Shown here in pieces: positions 1-8,900 of a stretch of 40,403 bases of DNA. The position numbers and the translations under genes were made by a program. Under the pieces are notes generated by a model. The model worked only from the letters and a program-made list of their open reading frames with translations, had not been told where the DNA came from and did not search any database. The DNA lies in IMG/VR virus record IMGVR_UViG_3300042922_000501, positions 1 to 40,403 of that record. One strand, written 5' to 3'. The first letter of the stretch is position 1. Every line of letters begins with the position of its first letter. The stretch is from a virus.

Positions 1-1
1 A

Positions 2-202
2 GACAAGAGCGGATGCCTTGTATGGATAATAATTTTTATATTAAATATTACAGTTGGTGCATGGTCAGTAATTGAGATTTTATCTTGGTTTGGTAAATCG
101 ATACCTCTGATAGGGAGTATTGTAATTGGATTATTTGCAGGAGAAATTAGTATTCCAGTTGCAATTGTTGGATACATATTAAGAATTTCTGGAGTATTTT
201 AA
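2..202 (+). CDS. C-terminal end of a small membrane protein (5' truncated)
   Basis: The frame is open from the left edge and stops at 200-202, giving about 66 residues. Two long hydrophobic stretches, roughly residues 7-27 and 35-62, are separated by a short polar turn, so this is the end of a protein with at least two membrane helices. No catalytic motif is visible and the family is not recognised. The start lies outside the window. Confidence 0.6.
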   Translation, partial: DKSGCLVWIIIFILNITVGAWSVIEILSWFGKSIPLIGSIVIGLFAGEISIPVAIVGYILRISGVF

Positions 203-216
203 ATAGGGAGGACACA

Positions 217-252
217 ATGTGTAGAATAAACAGCCCACCATTATACAAATAA
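217..252 (+). CDS. possible 11-codon leader peptide or minigene
   Basis: A strong ribosome binding site (GGGAGGACACA) stands just before ATG, which opens an 11-codon frame (MCRINSPPLYK) ending at TAA 250-252. The stop codon lies inside the recurring ACAAATAATATGAAAC element at 245-260. It is too short to call from coding statistics; only the ribosome binding site argues for it. It could be a leader peptide or chance. Confidence 0.22.
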   Translation: MCRINSPPLYK

Positions 253-291
253 TATGAAACAATTATATAAAATGATAAGGAGGAAGTTGAA

Positions 292-606
292 ATGAAAAAT
301 ATAACTATTACAGCTAGTGACGGAACAAAATTTGAGGGAACTGATTACTTTGCATTAGACAAAGAGGTCAATGCTTATGAGGCTGATTTGAAGTTGAAGA
401 AAGATAAGGAAGAAGCAGCTAAAAGCAAATCAGAAGAAGCATTTAAAGAGATCACAGATATTGTTGAACAGTTGAATACAGCAGTTTATGAATATGAATT
501 GACGACAGGAGAAAAGACTTACTTTGCAAGTCTTAATGGAAAATTAGTAATTAGGAAATATAATCCATTTAAGAATGGTTTTATTAAAGAGTATTTTGGA
601 CTGTAA
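292..606 (+). CDS. hypothetical phage protein, 104 aa
   Basis: ATG start behind AAGGAGG. The N-terminal third is beta-rich, residues 30-60 are a highly charged Lys/Glu helix that may form a coiled coil, and the C-terminus is mixed. No family is recognised. It is the first gene of the recombination and replication block, just ahead of the annealing protein, so an accessory role in early DNA metabolism is possible but is inferred from position only. Confidence 0.6.
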   Translation: MKNITITASDGTKFEGTDYFALDKEVNAYEADLKLKKDKEEAAKSKSEEAFKEITDIVEQLNTAVYEYELTTGEKTYFASLNGKLVIRKYNPFKNGFIKEYFGL

Positions 607-699
607 GTAAAATCGGGGTTTCATTCGGATTTAAAAATTAATAAAAATAATATTAAACAAGGTAACTATTAAAATTTATAATACATATAAGGAGATTTA

Positions 700-1410
700 A
701 TGGAAAAAGCTTATAACTATTTCGAGGAACTTTACAATGTTAATGTTAGTGATAGAACCTACAAAAAGAAGGATCTAACGTATTTAAGTTGGGCAAGTGC
801 CTATAGTGAATTAATGAAAAAACATCCAGATGCTACATACGATTGGGAAGAATTTGAAGATGTCAGAGAAACAGTTATTAAGGAATATGACGACAAGGGA
901 AATGTAATAAAAGAGTCAAAATCTACTATTACACAGAAAGTTCCATACATCCAAACAGAAGCCGGATTAATGGTTTATGCGTGGGTAAAAGTAGGAGATA
1001 TAACACACAGAATGCCTCTCCCAGTGATGGATGGTGCAAACAAAGCGATGAAACTTGAAGCATATAAATATGTAACAAAATATGGAGACAAAGAAGTTGA
1101 AGCTGCATCTATGTTTGACGTGAATAAAACTCTCATGAGGGCATTGACAAAGTGTATTGCTATGCACGGTGTCGCTTTGTATATTTATGAAAAAGATGAT
1201 CAGCCACAGGTTATTGTTGAAATACAGAAACTTCAAGGGGAATGTATGGAACTCATTAAAACCAGGTCAACATTATCAGATGCTGCAAAAACGAAAGTAG
1301 CAGAGGTTTGCAAGTCAGCTGACGAAAATGCTAATGGTGATCCAAGATTAATTGAGGATACAAGCGTTTTAGAAAAATTAAAGAAACAGTTATTAGCTAT
1401 TCGAAAATAG
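700..1410 (+). CDS. DUF1071-type single-strand annealing protein
   Basis: 236 residues, ATG behind AAGGAGATTTA. The segments LTYLSWASAYSELMKKHPDA, LPVMDGANKAM and DVNKTLMRALTKCIAMHGV are the conserved blocks of the DUF1071 family. This family is found in phages beside SSB and is thought to act as an Erf/RecT-like recombinase that anneals complementary single strands. The C-terminal 60 residues form a charged helical tail. SSB follows 45 bases downstream, the usual phage pairing of annealing protein and SSB. The domain call is strong; the biochemical role comes from the family. Confidence 0.75.
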   Translation: MEKAYNYFEELYNVNVSDRTYKKKDLTYLSWASAYSELMKKHPDATYDWEEFEDVRETVIKEYDDKGNVIKESKSTITQKVPYIQTEAGLMVYAWVKVGDITHRMPLPVMDGANKAMKLEAYKYVTKYGDKEVEAASMFDVNKTLMRALTKCIAMHGVALYIYEKDDQPQVIVEIQKLQGECMELIKTRSTLSDAAKTKVAEVCKSADENANGDPRLIEDTSVLEKLKKQLLAIRK

Positions 1411-1455
1411 CAAAAAGAGCACTTGAAAATAACAACATTTAAAGGAGATTATATT

Positions 1456-1845
1456 ATGGGATTTGGTAAAGGGAATTTTGGTACAGTATGGAAGACAGAA
1501 AATAAAGGAAAATACACAGTAGCAGAAATGTCAACATCTAAAAAAAACAAGGAAACAGATAAATATGAAACGGATTGGAGCAATAAATTTGTTAGGCTTG
1601 TAGGTACGGCTCATGAGCAAGCCAAAAGATTCGGTGAAAGAGAAAATGTAAAAATCGGTTCTTGCGAAGTAACTAATAAATATGACAAAGAAAAAAATGT
1701 TACATATACAAACTATGTTATTTTTGGATTTGAAGAAAAAGACAGTGATTCAAATAAGGCAAAACCAGAACCAAGTAAGTCTAGTGGAGATGGATTTATT
1801 AATATTCCAGATGGTTTAGATTCGGAAGAACTACCATTTAATTAA
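1456..1845 (+). CDS. ssb: single-stranded DNA-binding protein
   Basis: About 129 residues, with the ATG at 1456 preferred because AAAGGAGAT lies just upstream; a TTG at 1423 lacks a site. The body has the alternating beta pattern of a small OB fold (residues 10-100). A low-complexity Ser/Pro/Glu linker follows, then an acidic tip ending EELPFN. That tip is the classic SSB peptide that recruits replication and repair partners. It coats single-stranded DNA for the helicase, polymerase and annealing protein encoded around it. It lies between the DUF1071 protein and an endonuclease remnant. Confidence 0.75.
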   Translation: MGFGKGNFGTVWKTENKGKYTVAEMSTSKKNKETDKYETDWSNKFVRLVGTAHEQAKRFGERENVKIGSCEVTNKYDKEKNVTYTNYVIFGFEEKDSDSNKAKPEPSKSSGDGFINIPDGLDSEELPFN

Positions 1846-1849
1846 ATCT

Positions 1850-2297
1850 ATGAACTATAAACATGGACTTGCACATACAAGAATCAATAATATCTATAAG
1901 TCTATGAAGTCAAGATGTTATAAAGAGAATAATAATCGGTATTCATGTTATGGGGCAAACTTCAATTCCTTTTGCCCCGAATGGTTAGGTAGAGATGGAT
2001 TAATAAATTTTTACAACTGGGGCAACCAATAATGGATATCAAGAAAATTTAACAATTGACAGAATTGATACATGTAAAAATTATGAACCAAGTAATTGCA
2101 GGTGGTCAACATATAAGACACAAGAAAATAACAAGACTACAAATAGATTTATTGAGTGCAACGGAGAAATACATACGATAGGTGAATGGGCCGATATCAC
2201 AGGAATAAATTTATCTACTTTATGGGCTAGACTTGATAGGGGATGGAGTGACGAGGATACAATTTTAACTCCTAGAAAAGTGAATCAATACTGTTGA
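1850..2297 (+). pseudogene. frameshifted HNH-type homing endonuclease
   Basis: The first frame (ATG 1850) encodes HGLAHTRINNIYKSMKSRCY and ends FYNWGNQ at a stop at 2030-2032. The sequence continues directly in the next frame from 2022 with NNGYQENLTIDRIDTCKNYE and SNCRW, stopping at 2295-2297. Together they match the familiar phage endonuclease pattern HGL(S/A)HTR...FYNWA..NGY...LTIDRID..NYEP.NCRW. The break is at a GGGG run (2019-2022), where one G too many explains the shift. It lies between SSB and an unknown gene without its own clear ribosome binding site, as expected of a decaying invader. A sequencing error in the G run is the main alternative. Confidence 0.65.
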
Positions 2298-2313
2298 AGG
2301 AAAGGAAAAAACT

Positions 2314-2799
2314 GTGGGTCAAGTAAAAACATACAAGTGTGCTTTTAAACATTGTAAGCATGAAAATGAGGATATTCCGCAAAACGAAGCCGTCAAAGTA
2401 GGCAACCGGTACATGCATGATGATTGTTCTAAAATCAGTGAAAACATTACACAAATAAGAGATATTTATTATGAAAAAGTTAGCAATACAGTTGTGGTAA
2501 AACAGCTTGTTAGTGCTATTAATACTTTAGTTTTTACAAAGAAGATTGATTCCGAATATTTGCTGTTTGCTCTGAACTATGCGATTACCAATAGAACTCC
2601 TATTAAAAGTCCTTATGGATTACACTATCTAGTTGATAATAACAGAATTAAAGATGCATGGAAGAAAAAACAATCATCTGTTATTAAAAAACAGATTGAA
2701 AACGAAGAGATTACATATGAAGAACCTAATCAAACATCGTTTAATTTCACTGTTGAGAGAAATACTGGATTCGGAGGGATTTTTAAAGGAGGGAATTAA
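2314..2799 (+). CDS. unknown phage protein with N-terminal Cys/His cluster, 161 aa
   Basis: GTG start behind AAGGAAAGG. The N-terminus has C and H residues spaced as in a small zinc-binding knuckle (CAFKHCKH, then HDDC), followed by a helical body and a basic segment KKKQSSVIKKQ. The stop overlaps the start of the helicase gene by one base, so translation is probably coupled. A helicase-associated role, such as a loader, would fit the position, but no known loader motif is visible. Confidence 0.6.
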   Translation: MGQVKTYKCAFKHCKHENEDIPQNEAVKVGNRYMHDDCSKISENITQIRDIYYEKVSNTVVVKQLVSAINTLVFTKKIDSEYLLFALNYAITNRTPIKSPYGLHYLVDNNRIKDAWKKKQSSVIKKQIENEEITYEEPNQTSFNFTVERNTGFGGIFKGGN

Positions 2800-4145
2800 T
2801 GGAATTATGCGATATTACAGACAATAAATCAGAAGCAGGAGTCATTTCCACGTTAGTTTATCATCCTGAATTTATCTTACATAGTAACTATTTACACGAA
2901 AAATATTTCTATAATACCGATAATGCTTGTATATATTGGGCAATTAAAGAGCTGTATAATAAAAAGATTACCAATATTACAGCCTTAAATATAGAACAGA
3001 TGTTGGATTCCAATAAGGCGGTTAAAAAGAAAATTCAAGAATACAATATGCCTAGCATCCAAGAATATATAGATTTATGTTATAACTCAAAACGTGATAC
3101 CGTAGAAGAATATCTATTACTAGTGAATAGGGTTGTTGAATTGGCTTTTAAAAGAGATTTCTATAAACAGACACTTAAGTGGCAGAAAACATGTTTTGAT
3201 CAAGAGATAGGCTTGGATGACATGAGTAATGGGGTATATAAAGAAATCAATGAATTAACTACGAGATATGTGACTGATGGAGAAATAACCACATTTGGAT
3301 CAAAGGTAAAAGATATTTGGACTAGAATTAAGGGGAAAAAATGCCGTGGAGAATCATATGGGTTGCCCTCATTCTTTACAACAATAAACGGATTTTTTAC
3401 ATATGAAGAAACGGAATTGGTTGTCATAGAGGCCAGAATGAAAAAAGGTAAGAGCTGGCTGGCTATGATAGAAGCGTTACATAAAGCAATGAATGGTGTG
3501 CCTACTTTCGTCCAGGATAGTGAAATGAGTGACGAGAATTGGTACATTAGAGCACTATCATATATTAGTGGCATTCCTGTAAATAAGATAAAGAATGATC
3601 CATTATCGGAAGAAGAAGAAAAAAAAATCGCAGAAACAAATGATTACATTGAAACGCTGCCATTGTATCATAATTATGATCCATACATAACTAAGGAAAG
3701 ATTCTATTCAATCTGTGCCCAAAAGAAAATAGAAATGGGTTTGAAGTTTGTAATTTGGGATTACATAAAATGTGATGATTCAATATTAAATTCAGCTGAA
3801 AGAAGTGCTTATATGGCTGGTATAGCAAACTGGTTAAAAAATATTATTGCCGGTGATTTGAAAATGTCAGTATTAGCATTTGCACAGTTAAATAGGAATA
3901 ATGAAGTAGCTGAATCAGATGGTATAGAAAAATATTGTTCTGTGGCTGTGAAATGGGAAGAAAAAACAGATGAAGAAATAGTCAATGATGGTAGAGAGTG
4001 TGGAACGCATAAGCTAAAAGTAAAGTTGAATCGTATTGGTAAGCAGCATATGGGAGAAAATGAATATATTGATATGATGTTTACAAATAAAAAAGTCGGA
4101 ATCATTGAGGCAAAACAACATCAAATATTAGCACCTTATGACTAG
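2799..4145 (+). CDS. DnaB-like replicative DNA helicase
   Basis: 448 residues. The N-terminal 110 residues resemble the helical DnaB N-terminal domain (SEAGVISTLVYHPEF, HEKYFY, IYWAIKELY). The RecA-like core follows: GLPSFFTTINGFFTYEETELVVI, then the ATP-binding loop ARMKKGKSW, a divergent form of [AG]xxxxGK[ST]. FVIWDYIK is Walker B-like, and LAFAQLNR corresponds to the DnaB sensor/H4 segment. Family members unwind the fork as hexamers. The next gene is the primase, the standard helicase-primase pair. Confidence 0.8.
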   Translation: MELCDITDNKSEAGVISTLVYHPEFILHSNYLHEKYFYNTDNACIYWAIKELYNKKITNITALNIEQMLDSNKAVKKKIQEYNMPSIQEYIDLCYNSKRDTVEEYLLLVNRVVELAFKRDFYKQTLKWQKTCFDQEIGLDDMSNGVYKEINELTTRYVTDGEITTFGSKVKDIWTRIKGKKCRGESYGLPSFFTTINGFFTYEETELVVIEARMKKGKSWLAMIEALHKAMNGVPTFVQDSEMSDENWYIRALSYISGIPVNKIKNDPLSEEEEKKIAETNDYIETLPLYHNYDPYITKERFYSICAQKKIEMGLKFVIWDYIKCDDSILNSAERSAYMAGIANWLKNIIAGDLKMSVLAFAQLNRNNEVAESDGIEKYCSVAVKWEEKTDEEIVNDGRECGTHKLKVKLNRIGKQHMGENEYIDMMFTNKKVGIIEAKQHQILAPYD

Positions 4146-4164
4146 AAAAGGGAGGAGAGAATGA

Positions 4165-5172
4165 TTGGTTAGGTATGATGAAGATATGATACAAGAGATT
4201 AGTGATGGAGTAGATTTATTAGAATATATAAGCCAGTCAATAGAATTAAAGCAAAAGAGTAAAGATTATTTTGGCACATGTCCCCTACATCCTGATTTAA
4301 CTCCATCATTCTCTGTTACTCCAAAAAAAAATAGTTTTTTTTGTTTTAGTTGTGGACGAGGTGGGGGAATAATTCAATATCTACACGAATATGAATCTCT
4401 CACTTATGATGATGCAATTGAGAAGGCTTCAAAATTGGCAAACATAGATCTAAAAACTATGTGTCAGTCGCAAACAGTACTAATAAATAAAAAGATTAAG
4501 AAAGAAAAGCAAATTAATATAAGCAATATTAAACATGATATTCTGAAAAAAGATGAATTTAACAAATATAGAAAAGGAATTATTAAAGAATGGCTGGAGG
4601 AAGGAATTAGACAAGAAGAAATAGATTTATATGAAATAAGAATTGATGACAGAAGTAATAGAATTATATATCCGGTATATGACACTGATAATAATTTCAT
4701 CAATATAAAAGGAAGAACTCTGTTCTCTGACTATAAAAAGATGGGGATATGTAAATACATAAATTATTTCTCTGTTGGTGTAATGGATTATTTTCAGGGG
4801 TTAAACATTACCCTACCATATATAAAAGAAACAAAAGAAGTAAAGATTTTTGAAAGTATAAAGAGTGTGATGAAGTTGTTTGGGAATGGAATTAAAGACT
4901 CGGCTTCGGCAGAAAAACACACTCTAACTAATGAACAGATTATATATTTAATTAAATTAAGAGTAGACGTTGTGTTATGTTATGATTCTGACGTTTCATA
5001 TAAAGAAAAAGAAGTTGTAAGAAACATAAATATGTTAAAGCGATTTACTAATGTTTACATAATTGAAGATAAAAATGGGTTACTGGGGGGAGTTGAAGCA
5101 AAGAACTCTCCTATAGATAAAGGTATAAACGTCTGGAATGAATTGTATTCCAACAAGAAAAAAATATTATAA
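4165..5172 (+). CDS. DnaG-like primase with CHC2 zinc finger
   Basis: 335 residues. TTG 4165 is chosen because GGGAGGAGAG sits at the right distance; the ATG at 4161 is out of frame and closes at once. Residues 40-75 carry the primase zinc finger (CPLHPDLTPSFSVTP, then FFCFSCGRGGG). The later part has a Toprim-like region (KIFESIKSVMKL, LCYDSDVSYKE) with acidic residues suited to metal binding. It would make RNA primers at the phage fork. It is shorter than cellular DnaG (about 600 residues) and lacks an obvious helicase-binding C-domain, as is common in phages. Confidence 0.75.
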   Translation: MVRYDEDMIQEISDGVDLLEYISQSIELKQKSKDYFGTCPLHPDLTPSFSVTPKKNSFFCFSCGRGGGIIQYLHEYESLTYDDAIEKASKLANIDLKTMCQSQTVLINKKIKKEKQINISNIKHDILKKDEFNKYRKGIIKEWLEEGIRQEEIDLYEIRIDDRSNRIIYPVYDTDNNFINIKGRTLFSDYKKMGICKYINYFSVGVMDYFQGLNITLPYIKETKEVKIFESIKSVMKLFGNGIKDSASAEKHTLTNEQIIYLIKLRVDVVLCYDSDVSYKEKEVVRNINMLKRFTNVYIIEDKNGLLGGVEAKNSPIDKGINVWNELYSNKKKIL

Positions 5173-5184
5173 AGGAATGATTAC

Positions 5185-5997
5185 TTGGGAGAATATACAG
5201 CAGAAATAAATAAAATGGTTTGGAGTTTTAGTAGATGTCACTCATTTGAAAACTGCAAATATGAATGGTATTTGAATTATTTGCTTAGAGATGAATATGG
5301 AAAAAGAATTTACGAAAATGAACAGAACTTTTACGCAGCATTTGGACATTTTTGCCATGAGATTTTAGAAATGATTTTAAAGGGTGATTTACTAATAGAA
5401 AAGGCAGCGAAATATTATACAGATAATTTTGATGAAAAAGTTTTTTCTTCTGATGTACCAGATACAACCAAAGACAAGTATTTTTACTTAGGGTTAGATT
5501 ATTTTGAACAAGTAAATTTCGATTGGCTAAGTGACTATGAAATTCTAGGAATTGAAAAGGAATGCAGATTTAACATTAGTGGAATTGAATTTATAGGATA
5601 CATAGATTTGTTAGTTAAACATAAAGAAACAGGAAATATTATTGTAATCGACCATAAATCAAGTGAATATCCAATAGGTAAAAAAGGTGGAGTATTAAAA
5701 AAGAAGATTGCTGATTATGAAAGTTACAAGAAGCAATTATATCTTTATTGTGAGCAAATTATAAAAGAATATGGTGTGTTTCCAAGTGAATTGCAATGGA
5801 ATTATTTTAGGGATCAAAAGTGGCTTAAACTTGCATTTATTAAAGAAGAATATGATGCAAGCAAAAAGTGGGCAGTGGATGTTGTTGCTGAAGTACATAA
5901 AGAAGAAAATTTTGTACCACATATTGATTATTTCTATTGTAATAATCTGTGCGGATTCAGAAACAGTTGTGATTATAAACTGATGGGAAGTGATTAA
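5185..5997 (+). CDS. RecB/Cas4-like PD-(D/E)XK nuclease with Fe-S cysteines
   Basis: 270 residues from a TTG behind AAAGGA. Motifs: SFSRCHSFENCKYEWY at the N-terminus, FGHFCHEILE, GIEFIGYIDLL and NIIVIDHKS (the D...D-x-K active site), QLYLYCEQI, and a C-terminal CNNLCGFRNSC cluster. The early cysteine plus the terminal triplet are arranged as in the iron-sulfur-stapled Cas4/AddB-type exonucleases. It probably resects DNA ends for the annealing protein and SSB. It ends directly at the polymerase start. Although Cas4-like, it is about 30 kb from the CRISPR locus, so adaptation is unlikely. Confidence 0.72.
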   Translation: MGEYTAEINKMVWSFSRCHSFENCKYEWYLNYLLRDEYGKRIYENEQNFYAAFGHFCHEILEMILKGDLLIEKAAKYYTDNFDEKVFSSDVPDTTKDKYFYLGLDYFEQVNFDWLSDYEILGIEKECRFNISGIEFIGYIDLLVKHKETGNIIVIDHKSSEYPIGKKGGVLKKKIADYESYKKQLYLYCEQIIKEYGVFPSELQWNYFRDQKWLKLAFIKEEYDASKKWAVDVVAEVHKEENFVPHIDYFYCNNLCGFRNSCDYKLMGSD

Positions 5998-8900
5998 TTG
6001 AATAACTTAATTGAATATGCAAATATAGCAAAAAATAGATTGAAATTTGAGTTCCCATATGATGTATCAGATTGGATTAATAACATGAATATGATGATGG
6101 AAAATTATCATAAACATACAACTTGGTCTGACTTAATTCAAATTGACTCCGCCACAGATATTATTGATTTCATGAAAAAATTGGACTCATATGAGTGTAA
6201 GTGTTTATTCTCAGGAGAACATGGATATCAAGGTGAGTGGCTATATATTTATGATGTTTGCAAAAATACATATGACGAAAATGCAAGAAAAAAAATGGGA
6301 TTAAAAAACCCATTACAATTCAGATATTCTACAGAAGCATATTGGGTAAAAGATAGAAAAGAAAAGGATAGGACTAATTGCCATATAGTAATAGTAGCTA
6401 GAACATACCAAGCAATGAGAAAATTAAATTATATCTTATCTATGGCAAGCATAGACGGGTTCTATGGAAAACCTAGAATAGATTTAGACTTATTGTTTCA
6501 ATTGACTAAAGATGAAGTATACATAACCTCTGCCTGTATTGCTGGATGGAAGTATGATGACGCAAAAGATATTTGGCTAAAAATATGGAGACATTTTGGA
6601 GATAGCTTCTTTTTAGAATATCAGACACATAACACACAGCCACAAAAAGATCTAAATCTACTTATTTATGATATGTCTCAAGAATATGGGATTCAAACCA
6701 TTATTGGGCTAGATACTCATTATATAAATGAAGAAGATAGAATTAAACGAGATAATTTACTTAAAAGAAAAGGTCAACACTATGATGACGAAAATGGGTG
6801 GTATATGGATTTCCCCAGTGGTTATGGTGCATATAAAAGAATGGAAGAACAATGTGTTTTGCCTAAAGAAGAAATTATTTATTCTATGATGAATACACAT
6901 GTTTTTTTAAATGGATGTGATGATATCACTATAAATACTGATTTTAAGATTCCTATTTTACCGCAATATCAGAAATATAATTACAATGAAAGGTCAAAAA
7001 TTTTATCAGAGATTCTAAATGATAAATTTGAAAATGAAGATGATGAGCATAAAACAGAAGATAGAAATCAAGGAATGTTATATGAATATGGAGAAGTAGA
7101 TGGTAGCAATACAGTCGATTATTTCTTAGACAATAATGCTTTGGTGGATTTAGCAGTTACGAAATACAACGGACAGCTGACAACAACATCAAGAGGAAGC
7201 GCAAGTTCTTATTATACGAGTAAATTGTTAGGTTTCACGACTATGGATAGATTTGAATCAGAAGTCCCTATTTATCCTGAACGGTTTATAACAAGAGACA
7301 GAATCTTATCTTCTCATCAAATGCCAGATATTGATTTCAATGTGTCATCACAAGAACCTTTTGTTTTAGCGGCAAAAGAATTATTTGGAGAACATGGTTG
7401 TTATCCTCTTTTGGCAGTTGGAAAACTCGGAGAGAAATCTGGGTTTAAGTTATATGCAGATATCAAAGGAATCGAGCCAAGTATTGCGAATGAGATTTCA
7501 AAATGTATTGACCAATATAATGAAGCATTAAAACAAGTTGATGATGAGGAAGATAAAAAAGATATACATATTGAAGATTATATAACAGATAAAACCCATT
7601 TACAAATATTTAACGATAGTAAACCATATCAAGGAATAATCGAGCAAGCAAAAGTTCATGCTTGTTTTTTAAAAGGACAACTGGTTCATATGTCGGATGG
7701 ATATAAAAAAATAGAGGATATCAATGTTGGAGATTTTGTATTAACACATAACAACAAATATAGCCAAGTTATAGAGACCATGAAAAATAAGACAGATGAA
7801 ATTGTTGATGTCAAAATTACTGGAGATAAAATTACATGTACTCCAAATCATCCATTTTATTCAATGGTCGATAATGAAATAAAATGGTGCGCCGCTGAAG
7901 AATTAAAGAAAGGGGATTATGTTGGATATCCGATAGACAACAATGCAATTATACCAACGTTTTATCAAGAATGTAAAACATATAAGAACAGATATATTGA
8001 TTTAAACGATAAAAATTTATGGTGGCTTATTGGTAGATATATAGGAGATGGATGGTGTGAAAGTCCAAGAAAAAATTATCATAAAATCGTGATATGTTGT
8101 AATAAAACAGATGAAGTAGAGTTGAATGAAATTATAAGTCACATCCCATCTTACTTAAAATATAAAGTTGAAGAAGCAAATACAACTTACAAAATTAATT
8201 TTTATCATAAACCATTTTTTGAATATTTACAACAATTTGGGAAATATGCTCACGGCAAAAAAATAACATCAGATATTTTTAATCTTCCAATTGATTATCT
8301 GAAAGAATTTATTGTTGGATATTTAAGTGCAGATGGGAATGAATCAATTAATAAAACACATGCTGTTGTATCTTTTAAAACTGTTAGCAAAGAGTTATGT
8401 TATGGACTACAATATTGTATTCATAAAGTATATCGTATTCCTTGTACTATATCAATGATTGACGGACATGACGAATATATAGAAAATAGATTAGTTCATT
8501 CAAAAAAGAAATATGTTGGAAGGTTTTCGGTAGGGTGTGACAAAAGAGAAAATTTTTATAAAGATGGTTTGATTTGGATAAAAGTGAAAGAAGTCACAAA
8601 AAAATCACATAAAACAGAAACATATAATCTTTCTGTTGTTGGAGATAATTCTTATACGATAAATAATGTCGCCGTACACAATTGTGGTTTTATGCTATTC
8701 AATGGAAATCCAAATGATAAAGATGTTGTCGGGTATGGAGACATTAGATATGAAATAGGACTAATCCGGTGTCATTCAGAGAGTACAGGAAAATCAACAA
8801 TTGTAGCAAATATAGAAGGTGGGTTATTAGATTCGTATGGTTATGTAAAAGACGATTTTCTTATAGTTGATGTTGTTGGGATTATTTTTAAACTTTATTC

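Noticed and set aside
1850-2297. Programmed frameshift producing one protein
   Set aside because: A bare GGGG without a classic slippery heptamer or following stem is weak support; decay or sequencing error is simpler.
5185-5997. Cas4 adaptation protein belonging to the CRISPR system
   Set aside because: It is 30 kb from the array, lies in the replication block next to polymerase and has no Cas1/Cas2 beside it; RecB/Cas4-like phage exonucleases are common.
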